Part shown: piece after piece, positions 7,726 to 18,142 of the stretch
Layout: each line of letters opens with the position of its first letter
Position numbering within the stretch: position 1 is the stretch's first letter
Source: Xanthobacter oligotrophicus
Lineage (GTDB): Bacteria > Pseudomonadota > Alphaproteobacteria > Rhizobiales > Xanthobacteraceae
DNA: 64,000 nucleotides
Direction of reading: 5' to 3'
Assembly: GCF_008364685.1 (NCBI RefSeq)
Contig: NZ_VTTL01000013.1
Location: 1 to 64,000, forward strand
Translations under genes and position numbers: made by a program
The notes under the pieces: model-generated
What the model was told of the DNA's origin: nothing
Seen by the model: only the letters and a program-made list of their open reading frames with translations
The model's database searches: none

Positions 7726-9318
7726 ATGTCCCGTTCCACCTCCCCCGTGCCCGCCACCTCCGCGCCTACAGCCGTGCTCGACCTCACCGTGCCGGACCTG
7801 TTGCGCCTGCAGGCGCGGGAGGCGCCGAACCGCCTCGCCCTCTCCGCCCATTCCGCTAGCGGCCATCGCGACCGGCTCACCTATGCCCAGCTGGTGGAAC
7901 GCATGGAGGCCATGGCGCGGGGGCTGGCGCGGCGCGGACTGGGCAGGGGGGACCGCATCGCCGTGCTGCTCGGCAACGAGGCCGGGCGCGAATGCATCCT
8001 CACCGCCATGGGGGCACTGCGCCTCGGCGCCGCCGTGGTGCCGCTGAACACCCGCTATGCAGACGAAGAACTGGCCCACGCGCTGGCTCTGGTGGAGCCG
8101 GCGGCGGTGGTGACGACCGTCGAGGGGGCAGCTCGCCTTGCGCGGCTGGCGCCCGCTCTGCACACCCTTGCCGTAGACGGGACGACGATCGGGGCGGACG
8201 CCTGGCCGGAGCCTGAGCGCGAGCCGCCGGGTCCTCTTCCACACGACCCCGCCGACGGGAGCCAGCTGGCCTGCCTGCTCTTCACCTCGGGCACCACAGC
8301 GCGCGCCAAGGCGGTGATGCACGATCACCGCTCCATGATCGGCGCCGGCCTCAGTTGCAGCGCCGCGCTGGGCCTCACCGAGGCCGATCTCTACCAGGGC
8401 GGCTGGCCGTTCTTCACCTCGTCGGGGCTTAATCTGGGCTGCATGTCGAGCTGGGTGGCAGGCGGCGGCTTCGTGTTCGAGGAGCCACTGGACAATGGCG
8501 GACGGCTGCGCCTCGTCGCCCGCGAGCGCTCCACCTTCCTGCACGGCGTGCCCTCGGTGATCCATTTCATGATCGAGGAATATGCCAAGGGTGGCTACGA
8601 TGTCTCCAGCCTGCGCCGGGTGGGCTATGGCGGCTCCGCCATGCCGGCGGAAGTCATCCGCAAGATCGACGCGGCCTGGCCCGGCGTGGAGCAGGTGCAG
8701 ATCTACGGCATGACCGAGAGCGGCCCGGCCGGCGCGCGCCTTGAGCCCGCCGACATGTGGCGCAAGCACGGCTCCGTCGGCGTCGCCATGCCCCATTGCG
8801 AGATCGCCATCGTGGACGAGGACGCCGCCCCCCTGCCCGCCGGCGCGACGGGGGAAATCCTCATCCGCGGGCCGGGGGTGGGCAAGGGCTACTTCCGCAA
8901 TCTCGAGGCGACGCAGGCGGCGTTCCGGGCCGGTGGCATCCTCACCGGCGATGTCGGCCACCTCGATCCGGAGGGCTATCTCTCCTTCACCGACCGCAAG
9001 AAGGACGTCATCAACCGCGGCGGGCTGAAGATCTCCTCGGTGGCGGTGGAGCAGGTGCTCTACCGGTTTCCCGGCGTGCTGGAGGCGGCGGTGGTGGCCA
9101 TCGCCCATCCCCATCTCGGCGAGGATGTGGCCGCCTGTATCGTGCCGCAGCCGGGCGTGCGCCTCGACCTCGACGAGATCGCCCGCTTCTGCGCCGACAA
9201 GCTGGCGGACTATGAGCGCCCGCGCCGCTGGCTGATCCTTGATGCCCTGCCCAAGAACCCCATGGGCAAGGTGCTGAAGACCGAGCTGCGGCAGCGGTTC
9301 GAGCCGACGCCGGCGTGA
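7726..9318 (+). CDS. Acyl-CoA ligase (AMP-forming, ANL superfamily)
   Basis: 530 residues with the ATP-binding loop LLFTSGTTARAKAVM, the YGMTESG motif, the hinge region GDVGHLDPEGYLSFTDRKKDVI and the catalytic Lys in KNPMGKVLK near the C-terminus. It activates a carboxylic acid to its CoA thioester. The substrate cannot be read from sequence, but the neighbours (two acyl-CoA dehydrogenases, hydratase, reductase, 4-OT, hydrolase) suggest a cyclic, branched or aromatic acid. ATG 7726 is where homology starts; no strong Shine-Dalgarno is visible. The frame is open upstream to 7363 without homology. Confidence 0.9.
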   Translation: MSRSTSPVPATSAPTAVLDLTVPDLLRLQAREAPNRLALSAHSASGHRDRLTYAQLVERMEAMARGLARRGLGRGDRIAVLLGNEAGRECILTAMGALRLGAAVVPLNTRYADEELAHALALVEPAAVVTTVEGAARLARLAPALHTLAVDGTTIGADAWPEPEREPPGPLPHDPADGSQLACLLFTSGTTARAKAVMHDHRSMIGAGLSCSAALGLTEADLYQGGWPFFTSSGLNLGCMSSWVAGGGFVFEEPLDNGGRLRLVARERSTFLHGVPSVIHFMIEEYAKGGYDVSSLRRVGYGGSAMPAEVIRKIDAAWPGVEQVQIYGMTESGPAGARLEPADMWRKHGSVGVAMPHCEIAIVDEDAAPLPAGATGEILIRGPGVGKGYFRNLEATQAAFRAGGILTGDVGHLDPEGYLSFTDRKKDVINRGGLKISSVAVEQVLYRFPGVLEAAVVAIAHPHLGEDVAACIVPQPGVRLDLDEIARFCADKLADYERPRRWLILDALPKNPMGKVLKTELRQRFEPTPA

Positions 9319-9354
9319 GGGGTCAGGCAGCTTCGCTCAGGCGCCGCGCGGGCT

Positions 9355-10260
9355 CTATAACACGCGGCGGAAGAAGGCCCGCACCTCGGCGGCGGCCCGG
9401 TCCGGATCCTCGTAGTGGACGAAATGGCCGAGGCCCTCGGCAACCGAGGCGTCGAGATCGAGGAAATAGTCCGGCAACCTGTCCATCCACGCCGACTTGA
9501 GCACCGGGTCGCGATCGCCCCAGAACACCCGCGTGGGCACGGCGATGGGCGCCACCGGTGGCGCCTCCCCCTTCATGATGGCGAGGCGGCCCGCGCGCAT
9601 GCTCAAATACCAGTTGAAGCCGCCCTGCAAATTGCCCGGCTTCATGAAATTATCCACCCAGCGCTCCAGCGCGTCATCGAAGGTGTGGGGATCGGCGGAC
9701 CAGTGGCGCAGGAAGTGCGAGAAATACTGCCGGCAGGTCTCGCGCGATGACCCCACCATGGCCGCCGCCCACGGCAGGCAGTGGAAGCTGTGGTACCAGA
9801 TCTCGCGGATATGGTCCGGCGACGCCCAGCGCTTGCCGATGCCCGGATAGGGACAGTTGAAGAAGAACAGGCCGGAGAGCCGCTCCGGGTGGCTGCGGCC
9901 CGTGGACTGGGCCACCGAGGCCCCCACGTCATGGGAGACGAGGCCCACCGGTCCCTCAAGCCCGAGCCCGTCGAGAAGGGCGAGAAGATCCGCGGCGAGC
10001 AGGTCCGCGCTCACCGCCTCACTGGGGCCGACATCGGGCTTCTGGGTATCGCCGAAGCCGCGCAGGTCCGGGGCGATGACATCGAAGTCGGGCGCGAGCC
10101 GCGCCATCATCGGCTCCCACACCCCGCTGAATTCCGGCCAGCCGTGCAAGAGGACGAGGGGCCGCCCCCGCCCCGCCCGCAGATAGTGGATGTCCAGCCC
10201 GCCGGCCTGGATGCGATGGGATGCGGGCGAAGCAGATGGAGACGAAGCAGATTTTGGCAT
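9355..10260 (-). CDS. Alpha/beta hydrolase of the epoxide hydrolase/haloacetate dehalogenase type
   Basis: 301 residues with HGWP (39-42), DLRGFGDT (65-72), the nucleophile elbow SHDVGAS (Asp111) and a C-terminal catalytic His at about 279 in GHFVHYEDP. An aspartate nucleophile rules out a serine esterase and points to epoxide hydrolase, haloalkane dehalogenase or fluoroacetate dehalogenase-like chemistry. The gene starts four bases after the tautomerase stop, so the two are co-transcribed. It converges on the acyl-CoA ligase gene. Confidence 0.85.
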   Translation of the reverse strand: MPKSASSPSASPASHRIQAGGLDIHYLRAGRGRPLVLLHGWPEFSGVWEPMMARLAPDFDVIAPDLRGFGDTQKPDVGPSEAVSADLLAADLLALLDGLGLEGPVGLVSHDVGASVAQSTGRSHPERLSGLFFFNCPYPGIGKRWASPDHIREIWYHSFHCLPWAAAMVGSSRETCRQYFSHFLRHWSADPHTFDDALERWVDNFMKPGNLQGGFNWYLSMRAGRLAIMKGEAPPVAPIAVPTRVFWGDRDPVLKSAWMDRLPDYFLDLDASVAEGLGHFVHYEDPDRAAAEVRAFFRRVL

Positions 10261-10264
10261 GGCC

Positions 10265-10477
10265 TCAGCCTGTCCGCGCCGCGCGCTCGGCCAGGATGGC
10301 CTCCACCGACTTTCCAGCCACGGCGAAGTCCGCGTTGGCGAAATCCTGGACCATGATGCGCACCTGATCGGGCCGGCACTCCAGCGTGCGGCACAGGGCG
10401 TCGGTCACTTCCTTGTACATGTCATCCTTCTGGGCCTGCGTGCGGCCTTCCAGCAAAACCACGTTGACGATGGGCAT
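10265..10477 (-). CDS. 4-oxalocrotonate tautomerase family protein
   Basis: 70 residues starting M-P-I-V-N-V; Pro1 after Met removal is the catalytic base of 4-OT and MIF-like tautomerases. The length is typical of small homohexameric 4-OT enzymes. GGAGG lies upstream (within 10485-10489). It is in an operon with the aspartate-nucleophile hydrolase, suggesting keto-enol or dehalogenase-like chemistry in degradation of an unsaturated or halogenated acid. The exact substrate is unknown. Confidence 0.85.
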   Translation of the reverse strand: MPIVNVVLLEGRTQAQKDDMYKEVTDALCRTLECRPDQVRIMVQDFANADFAVAGKSVEAILAERAARTG

Positions 10478-10753
10478 GGGGCACCTCCGTCCCGGAGTTC
10501 ACAGTTTCCGGGCCGGGTCGGACAAGCCGGCTGCTGGTCTGGCGAGGAGACATCTGCCCGCGCCCGGGCGCGCCAATGCCCGAGGTAACGCGGGCGGGAG
10601 GCGAAGTGGTCTTATCCGTGGCCCAGCCAATCCCTTGCCCGCCGGGCGCCACGTGACATCGTTGGCAAAAGACATGCGAGCCCCGGACGGCGCCAACCGC
10701 CGGGGCATCGCCAGAAAACACGACTCCACGTGTCATCATCCGGGAGGAAACCC

Positions 10754-12058
10754 ATGCCTAGCGACGGACTTCGCCGCCCGCCTTCCTGTTCACGCCGGGG
10801 ACTTCTCGCGTTCGCCGCCGTGCTGTTCAGCGCCGGGACCGCGCTGGCCCAAACACCTGCACCGACACCTGCGCCGACCACCGTATCCATCGGCTGCGTG
10901 CTGCCGCTGTCCGGCGGCTCGGCCTCGGTGGGCAACCAGATCAAGGCCGGCACCCAGATCGCGGTGGACCAGATCAACCGCGAGGGCGGCATCAAGTCCA
11001 TGGGCGGGGCCAAGCTCGCGGTGCTGTTCGGCGACAGCCAGTCCAAGGCCGACATCGGCGTGACGGAGACCGAACGCCTGATCACCCGCGAGAATGTCGC
11101 GGCCCTGTGCGGCGCGTTCAACTCGGCGGTCACCTTCCCGGCCACCGAGGTGGCGGAGCGCTACAAGACGCCCTGGGTGGTGCTCGGCGCGGTGAAGGAC
11201 GAGATCACCGAGCGCAACTTCAAATATGTCTTCCGCATCAACAACAAGGCGAACTACGACGCACGCGAGCAGATCGACGCCATCGACCTGCTCGCCCAGG
11301 AGAGCGGCAAGAAGCCGAAGACCATCGCGCTCATCTATGAAGGCTCCGACTGGGGCCGCTCCCACGCCGCCAACGTGAAGAAGTTCGCCGCCGAGCGCGG
11401 CTATAGCGTGGTGCTGGACGAAGCCGCCCCGCCCAACCAGGTGGATTTCTCCAACCAGCTGCTGAAGGTGCGCGCGAGCCGCCCCGACGTGCTCATCGTC
11501 GCCTTCTACACCCCTGATCACCTGATCCTGTCGCGCCAATTGATGGACCAGCGCCTCGACATCCCCTTCGGCGTGCATTCCGTAGGCGGCGGCACCGAGG
11601 ACCCGGCTTTCTACAAGGCCATCGCACCCCGCGCCGTGGATTATTACTTCGTGCAGGAAGACTTCCAGATCGACATCGTCGAGGCCACCAAGGATCCGGC
11701 CATCCTCGATGCCGACAAACGCTCCAAGGAAATGCTGGGCTACGGCCTCACCGCCTATTCGGCCCAGGGCCTTGCCACCATCCATGTGATCCGGGATGCC
11801 CTGGAGCGCGCCGGCAGCGCCGATCGCGAGAAGCTGCGCGACGCCCTCGCCGCCACCGACATCGCCGCAGGTCCCGCCCTTGCCGCCGGCTACCAGCGCG
11901 TCAAGTTCGATGCCCAGGGCCAGAACACCTTCGCTCACGGCGTGATTTCGGAGAACCTCGGCGGCAAGCGCCGCACCGTATGGCCGAAGGACAACCGCCT
12001 GCCCGACACCAAGCCCGTGTGGCCGGTGCCGGAGTGGTCGAAGCGGCCCAATTCCTGA
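10754..12058 (+). CDS. Branched-chain amino acid-type ABC transporter, periplasmic binding protein
   Basis: 434 residues with a signal peptide (basic PPSCSRRG, then LLAFAAVLFSAGTALAQ) and a type I periplasmic-binding fold of the LivK class (IGCVLPLSGGSASVGNQIKAG; LIYEGSDWGRSHAANVKKF). ATG 10754 follows GGGAGG at six bases. It is the first gene of an eight-gene plus-strand operon with the permeases, ATPases, SDR, split transketolase and GldA-like gene. LIV-type binding proteins also take amides, aromatic acids and other solutes, so the ligand is open; the downstream genes point to a sugar or polyol. Confidence 0.9.
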   Translation: MPSDGLRRPPSCSRRGLLAFAAVLFSAGTALAQTPAPTPAPTTVSIGCVLPLSGGSASVGNQIKAGTQIAVDQINREGGIKSMGGAKLAVLFGDSQSKADIGVTETERLITRENVAALCGAFNSAVTFPATEVAERYKTPWVVLGAVKDEITERNFKYVFRINNKANYDAREQIDAIDLLAQESGKKPKTIALIYEGSDWGRSHAANVKKFAAERGYSVVLDEAAPPNQVDFSNQLLKVRASRPDVLIVAFYTPDHLILSRQLMDQRLDIPFGVHSVGGGTEDPAFYKAIAPRAVDYYFVQEDFQIDIVEATKDPAILDADKRSKEMLGYGLTAYSAQGLATIHVIRDALERAGSADREKLRDALAATDIAAGPALAAGYQRVKFDAQGQNTFAHGVISENLGGKRRTVWPKDNRLPDTKPVWPVPEWSKRPNS

Positions 12059-12144
12059 CGTCCGGGCTCCCTCGACGGCGTAGCCCGGGCCAAGCGTCCG
12101 GTGCTGCGCCGCCCTTTTCCCCGCGCTTGGAGCGTCACGCGTCC

Positions 12145-13029
12145 ATGGATCCCCTCATCCTGTCTTTCGCCGTGGTCAACGGGCTGCTGCAGGGCGGCAT
12201 CTACGGCGGCATCGCGCTGGGCCTCAGCCTCATCTTCGGCGTGCTCCGCGTCGTGAACTTCGCCCACGGCTCGTTCCTGATGCTGTCGCTCTACCTGTCC
12301 TTCTGGTGCTGGTCGCTTCTCGGCATGGACCCGTACCTGAGCGCGCTCGTCACCGTCCCGGCCATGTTCGCCCTCGGCTACCTGGTGCAGCGCCTCATCA
12401 TCTCGCCGCTCATCGTGCGCGAGCGGGCGCTGGTGGTGGAGCCCCTGTCCGCGCTGCTGCTCACCTGCGGCATCTTCCTCGTCGTCGATAATCTTGCGCT
12501 CATGGCCTTCGGGCCGGACGTACGCTCGGTTCAACTGTCCTATTACATGCCCTCGCTGATGCTGGGGCCGATCCCGGTGGACACGCCCCGGCTGATCGCG
12601 GCCGCCTCGTCCATCGGCGTCGCGGTGGGCGTGTCGGCCTGGCTGCGCTATTCCCACCTCGGCCGGGCCATCCGCGCCACGGCGCAGAACCGCGATGCCG
12701 CCGCCTTGTCCGGCATCGACGTGCCGCAGGTCTATGCGGTCACCTTCGGCCTCGGCTGCGCCATCCTCGGCCTGTTCGGGGCGCTGATCGCGCCCTTCAT
12801 CCCGGTCAATCCGCAGATCGGGGTCGCCTTCGGCATCAAGAGCTTCATCGTGGTGGTGCTGGGCGGCATGGGCTCGCTGCCGGGCTCCATCATCGGCGGG
12901 CTGGTGATCGGCGTGTTCGAGGCGGTCGCCTCGCAATTCGTCACCGCCACCTCCGCCGCCATCTTCTCCCTCGGCCTCTTCATCCTCGTCCTGCTGGTGC
13001 GCCCGGCGGGCATCATGGGCAGAGCATGA
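12145..13029 (+). CDS. ABC transporter permease, LivH type
   Basis: 294 residues of a very hydrophobic membrane protein starting M-D-P-L-I-L-S-F. It has the LivH signature VVNGLLQGGIYGGIALGLSL and the coupling segment ATAQNRDAAALSGI. ATG 12145 is where homology begins, although the frame is open upstream. It overlaps the LivM gene by four bases (ATGA), so the two permeases are translationally coupled and form the inner-membrane channel. Confidence 0.92.
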   Translation: MDPLILSFAVVNGLLQGGIYGGIALGLSLIFGVLRVVNFAHGSFLMLSLYLSFWCWSLLGMDPYLSALVTVPAMFALGYLVQRLIISPLIVRERALVVEPLSALLLTCGIFLVVDNLALMAFGPDVRSVQLSYYMPSLMLGPIPVDTPRLIAAASSIGVAVGVSAWLRYSHLGRAIRATAQNRDAAALSGIDVPQVYAVTFGLGCAILGLFGALIAPFIPVNPQIGVAFGIKSFIVVVLGGMGSLPGSIIGGLVIGVFEAVASQFVTATSAAIFSLGLFILVLLVRPAGIMGRA

Positions 13030-14074
13030 GCGTCACCCCCCATCCCCATCCCCATCCCGTTCCCCTCACCCGGACGACATCCCCCATGGGCTTCTCCCGC
13101 GGCGGCATCGCCCTCGCAGTGCTGTGCGCCGCCGCGGCCCTGCTGCCGCTGGTGACGGCCGACAGCTTCCTCATCCATTCCGCCATCATGGTGCTGTTCT
13201 TCGCCTACATGGCCACGTCCTGGAACTTCCTGTGCGGCTATGTGGGACAATTGTCCCTCGGCCACGCCATGTTCAGCGGCGTGGGCGGCTATGTCTCGGT
13301 GCTGCTGTTCACCACCTACGGCCTGTCGCCGTGGATCGGCATGCTGGTGGGCGGGCTGGTGGCGGCCGCGCTCTCCGTGCTCATCGGCTACCCCACCTTT
13401 CGCCTCAAGGGGCCGTATTTCGCGCTGACCACCATCGCGTTCGCCGAGATCGTGCGCATCTGGGTGGAGAATACGGACAGCTTCCTCGGCTTCCGTATCA
13501 AGGGCGCGGAAGGTCTGGTGGTGCCCGCCGTCGGTGGCGACAGCTTCTGGGCGTTCCAGTTCTCGGGCAAGGCGCCTTATTACTACATCATCCTTGCCAT
13601 GCTGGCGCTCGCCATCCTCGCCACCATGGTGATGGAACGCTCCAAGCTCGGCTATTACCTGAAGGCGATCCGCGGCGATCGCGACGCGGCGGAGGCGCTG
13701 GGCATCTCGCCGACCCGCTACACCCAGGCGGCCTTCGCCATCAGTGCCTTCATGACGGCGCTGGGCGGCAGCTTCTATGCGCAGTTCTTCCGCTACATCA
13801 ATCCGGAGCGGAACATGGGGCTCGAACTGTCCATCGACATGGCGCTGATGAGCATCATCGGCGGCCAGGGCACCCCCTTCGGCCCCCTCGTCGGCGCGCT
13901 GCTGCTGATGCCGCTCGGCGAGATCAGCCGCGGCTATCTGGGCGGCCAGTTCCTTGGCCTTCACCTCGTCATCTACGGCGTCGTCCTGATGATTACCGTG
14001 CTTTACTTCCCCAAGGGCCTGATTGCCCCCATCACCGCGCTGGCGAACCGCCTGTTCGGACGCGGGAGCCGCCC

Positions 14075-14078
<4 letters not shown>
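13026..14078 (+). CDS. ABC transporter permease, LivM type
   Basis: 350 residues. A His/Pro-rich N-terminal tail (HPHPHP) precedes the LivM membrane domain (SWNFLCGYVGQLSLGHAMFS, LGYYLKAIRGDRDAAEALGI). It overlaps the LivH-type gene by ATGA, and overlaps the LivG-type gene by four bases at its own stop. It partners LivH in a heterodimeric channel. The polar tail is unusual for the family and may simply reflect an upstream start; an ATG at 13086 would remove it. Confidence 0.92.
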
Positions 14079-14804
<726 letters not shown>

Positions 14805-14824
<20 letters not shown>

Positions 14825-15521
14825 GGTCAAAGGCCTGCATTCGGGCTATGGCGACATCCGCGTGCTGCGCGGCGTGGACATCGAGCTGCCACCGGGCGCC
14901 GTGGTGGCGCTCATCGGCGCCAACGGCGCGGGCAAGACCACTCTGTTGCGCACCATCTCCGGCCTCGTGCCGGTCTCAGCCGGCAGCGTGGAGATCGGAG
15001 GAACGCCCATCACCGCTTTGCCGTCCCACCGGGTGGTGGAGGCGGGCTTCGTGCAGTCGCCGGAAGGCAAGCAGCTGTTCTCCGCCATGAGCGTGATGGA
15101 GAATTTGATGGTGGGCGCCCACGGGCGCCGGGCCCATGCGCGGCGCCACGAGACGCTGGAGGAGGTGTTCGACCTCTTCCCCATCCTGAAGGAGCGGCGC
15201 AACCAGATCGCCTCCACCCTCTCCGGCGGGCAGCAGCAGATGGTGGCGGTGGGCCGCGCGCTCATGGCCCTGCCGCGCGTGCTGGCGCTGGACGAGCCCT
15301 CCCTCGGCCTTGCCCCCATCATGGTGGATCGCCTGTTCGAGAGCATTGCCCGCATCAAGGCGCGCGACCTCTCCATCCTCATTATCGAGCAGAACGTGTT
15401 CCAGGTGCTGGAAATGGCTGACTACGGCTACGTGCTTGAAAACGGACAGATCTCCCTGTCCGGCACCGGCCCGGACCTGCTCGCCGACGCGCACCTGCGC
15501 GCCACCTATCTCGGACTGTGA
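14805..15521 (+). CDS. ABC transporter ATP-binding protein, LivF type
   Basis: 238 residues with Walker A GANGAGKTTLL, signature LSGGQQQMVAVGRALMA and Walker B VLALDEPSLGLAP. It is a canonical LivF-size ATPase. It overlaps the LivG gene by 20 bases and ends 13 bases before the SDR gene, so transporter and enzyme genes are one transcription unit. Confidence 0.93.
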
Positions 15522-15534
15522 GCGAGGCGTTTCC

Positions 15535-16290
15535 ATGAGCATGCAGAACGGCCACCAGGGCGGCCAAAAGGGCAAGGTGGCGGTGGTGACGGGGGGCGGC
15601 TCGGGGCTTGGCCTCGCCTGCGCGCTTCGCCTCGCCGGCCAGGGCTTCCGCGTCCATGCCCTCGGCAAGGATCTTGAGATCGACCTGGAGAGCGAGCCGG
15701 CGGCCGCAGGCAACGATGCCGCCTTCACCTTCACCGATTTCGACGTGACGGACGAGGCCGCCGTCGTGTCCTTTGCCTCCCGGCTCGACGGCGTGGACGT
15801 GCTCATCAACGCCGCCGGCATCATCCTGCACGACATGGCGGAATATGCCCCCGCCGGCTTTCGCCGGGTGATCGACGTGAACCTCAACGGCAGCCAGCTG
15901 ATGGCCTGGTCGCTGCACGATCACCTCAAGGCCCGCAAGGGCTGCGTGGTGAACTTCGCCTCCATGTGGTCCACCTTCGGATCGGGCCGCAACCCGGCCT
16001 ATTCGGCCAGCAAGGGCGCGGTGCTCCAGCTCACCCGGTCGCTGGCGGTGGGCTGGGCGGCGGACGGCATCCGCGTCAACGCCGTGGCGCCGGGCTGGAT
16101 CAAGACCCGCATGTCGGTGAACGCCATGAGCGATCCCGTCCGCGCCGAGCCCATTATGCGCCGCATCCCGCTCGGCCAGTGGGGCGAGCCGGAGGACATC
16201 GCCGCGGCGGTCAGCTTCCTGGTCTCGCCCGAGGCCCGCTACGTCACCGGCGCCATGCTGCCGGTGGACGGCGGCTATTCCATCTCCTGA
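15535..16290 (+). CDS. Short-chain dehydrogenase/reductase (SDR)
   Basis: 251 residues of classical SDR form: TGGGSGLG cofactor motif, INAAG, the catalytic Ser in NFASMWS, YSASK (Tyr and Lys of the active site) and the C-terminal VTGAMLPVDGGYS. It probably oxidises a secondary alcohol of the imported substrate or reduces a keto intermediate. ATG 15535 lies 14 bases after the LivF stop; a second in-frame ATG is at 15541. Confidence 0.92.
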   Translation: MSMQNGHQGGQKGKVAVVTGGGSGLGLACALRLAGQGFRVHALGKDLEIDLESEPAAAGNDAAFTFTDFDVTDEAAVVSFASRLDGVDVLINAAGIILHDMAEYAPAGFRRVIDVNLNGSQLMAWSLHDHLKARKGCVVNFASMWSTFGSGRNPAYSASKGAVLQLTRSLAVGWAADGIRVNAVAPGWIKTRMSVNAMSDPVRAEPIMRRIPLGQWGEPEDIAAAVSFLVSPEARYVTGAMLPVDGGYSIS

Positions 16291-16310
16291 ACACCAGCGA
16301 GGGTTTCGCC

Positions 16311-17147
16311 ATGCCATCGCCCAATGAGACGCCGTCCTTCGCCCATCTGCGGGAAAAAGCCCTGCAGCTGCGCCGCAACATGCTGATCCAGGCCGCCGGC
16401 AAGGGGCAGGGATATCTCGGACAGGGGTTCGGCCTCGCCGAATTCTTTGCCGCGCTCTATTTCCACGAACTGAACTTCGATCCGCACCACCCGCAGGCGC
16501 CGGACCGCGACCGTTTCTACATGTCCACCGGCCATTACTCGATCGCGCTGTGGGCAGTGTTCGCCGAGATCGGCCTCATCCCGCACGACATGCTCACCAC
16601 CTACGGTGCCGACGAGAGCCCGCTGGAAATGAGCGCCATCGAAGGCCACGTGCCGGGGGTGGAGATGACCGGCGGCTCCCTCGGCCACGGCCTCGGCATC
16701 GCGGCGGGGGCGGCGCTCGGCCTGCGGATCCAGCACAATCCGGCGCGGGTGTTCGTGGAGATTTCCGACGGCGAATTGCAGGAGGGCTCCACCTGGGAGG
16801 CCGCCACGGCGGCCAGCGCCTTCCGCCTCGACAATCTGGTCTGCTTCAACGACTGCAACGGCATCCAGGCCGACGGCGCACTGGTGGTGCCTATGGAGCC
16901 AGTGGCCGACAAATGGCGCGCCTTCGGCTGGGACGTGCAGGAGGTGGACGGCAACGCGCTGGAGGAACTGGTCGGCGCCATGCACTGGGCCCGCGCCCGC
17001 CGCGGCAAGCCGAAAGTCATCGTCATGCGCACCCGGCCGGGCCGGGGCATCGCCCGCCTCGAAGCCCGCGAGCAGGCCCATTTCATCCGGGTGGAGGGCA
17101 ACGAATGGGACGTGCTCGGGCGTGAACTGGAGCTTGAAAATGCTTAA
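16311..17147 (+). CDS. Transketolase-like, N-terminal (thiamine-diphosphate-binding) subunit
   Basis: 278 residues matching the first domain of transketolase. The ThDP motif runs about 152-184 (SDGELQEGSTWE ... FNDCNGIQ), with the substrate-side HGLGIAAGAALG before it. Its partner domain is the next gene, overlapping by eight bases, so the enzyme is made as two chains. Split transketolases occur in dedicated catabolic routes, for example apulose-4-phosphate transketolase (AptAB) and sulfofructose transketolase, rather than in the housekeeping pentose phosphate path. The exact donor ketose is unknown. Confidence 0.9.
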   Translation: MPSPNETPSFAHLREKALQLRRNMLIQAAGKGQGYLGQGFGLAEFFAALYFHELNFDPHHPQAPDRDRFYMSTGHYSIALWAVFAEIGLIPHDMLTTYGADESPLEMSAIEGHVPGVEMTGGSLGHGLGIAAGAALGLRIQHNPARVFVEISDGELQEGSTWEAATAASAFRLDNLVCFNDCNGIQADGALVVPMEPVADKWRAFGWDVQEVDGNALEELVGAMHWARARRGKPKVIVMRTRPGRGIARLEAREQAHFIRVEGNEWDVLGRELELENA

Positions 17148-18138
17148 GGGCCGCACTTTGGGCATGGGCGAGCTGGAAGCGGTGGAGAACCGCGCATCCC
17201 AGCTCGCCCCCTTCGCCACCGGCGCCATCGCCGCCCAGGAGGCCCACGGCGACGTGGTGCTGCTCACCGCCGACCTCGGCAAATACACCGACACCTACCC
17301 GTTCCGCGACCGCTTCCCGGATCGCTTCTACAATGTGGGCATGGCGGAGCAGGCCTTGGTGATGGTGGCCGCCGGGCTCGCCCGCACCGGCCTTTCGGCC
17401 TATTGCACCACCTATGGCGCCTTCGCGACCCGGCGCGCCCACGATTTCCTCGCCATCGCCTGCGCCCATGGCGGCGCGAACGTGAAGATGTTCGCCGGCA
17501 ATCCCGGCCTCACCACCGGCTATGGCGGCACCCACCAGGCCATCGAGGACCTCGCCCTCATGCGGGCGGTGCCCGACATGACGGTGATCGACCCGTGCGA
17601 TGCCACCGAGATGCAACAGATCGCCGAGCAGGCGCGCGAGATGGAGGGCACGGTCTATTGCCGCCTGCTGCGCGGCAACGTGCCGGTGGTGTTCGATCCC
17701 GCCACCCACCGCTTCGAGCTGGGCAAGGCGAAGCGCATCGGGTCGGGCACGGATATCGGCTTCATCTCCACCGGCTTCATGACCGAGCGCTGCCTCGACG
17801 CCGCCGCCGGCCTCGCGGCGCTGGGCATCAATGCCTCCATCCTCCACTGCGCCACCATCAAGCCGTTCGATAGCGAAGCGGTGGCCGCCTTCGCCGCCTC
17901 GGTGGACAAGGTGGTGACCGCCGAGAACCATGTGCTCGTGGGCGGGCTTGCCTCCCTCGTGCTCGATGCCCTCTACGCCAACGGGGTGATGAAGCCCCTG
18001 CTCAAGATCGGCATTCCCGACCGCTTCATCGAATGCGGTTCCATCCCCTATCTCCAGACCCGCTACGGCCTCACCGCCGCGCGGGTGCGCGAGCAGGTGG
18101 CGCACTGGCTCGGCGCCGATGCCCGGGCGGCGGAGTAG
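17140..18138 (+). CDS. Transketolase-like, C-terminal (pyrimidine-binding) subunit
   Basis: 332 residues covering transketolase domains 2 and 3. The ThDP-activating Glu is in NVGMAEQALV, followed by a substrate loop GLTTGYGGTHQ and the C-terminal domain. ATG 17140 overlaps the stop of the N-terminal subunit gene and has GGAG at the right distance; a GTG at 17122 is in frame but less likely. With the preceding gene it forms a complete two-chain enzyme. Confidence 0.9.
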   Translation: MLKGRTLGMGELEAVENRASQLAPFATGAIAAQEAHGDVVLLTADLGKYTDTYPFRDRFPDRFYNVGMAEQALVMVAAGLARTGLSAYCTTYGAFATRRAHDFLAIACAHGGANVKMFAGNPGLTTGYGGTHQAIEDLALMRAVPDMTVIDPCDATEMQQIAEQAREMEGTVYCRLLRGNVPVVFDPATHRFELGKAKRIGSGTDIGFISTGFMTERCLDAAAGLAALGINASILHCATIKPFDSEAVAAFAASVDKVVTAENHVLVGGLASLVLDALYANGVMKPLLKIGIPDRFIECGSIPYLQTRYGLTAARVREQVAHWLGADARAAE

Positions 18139-18142
18139 CACC

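Noticed and set aside
6526-9114. Minus-strand frame of 862 codons
   Set aside because: Only the part from 7512 down matches a family (quinone oxidoreductase). The rest is antisense to the acyl-CoA ligase and lacks family features.
10660-10680. TTGGCAAAAGACATGCGA, a sigma54-like sequence before the importer operon
   Set aside because: Spacing and the TTGC part do not fit the -24/-12 consensus.
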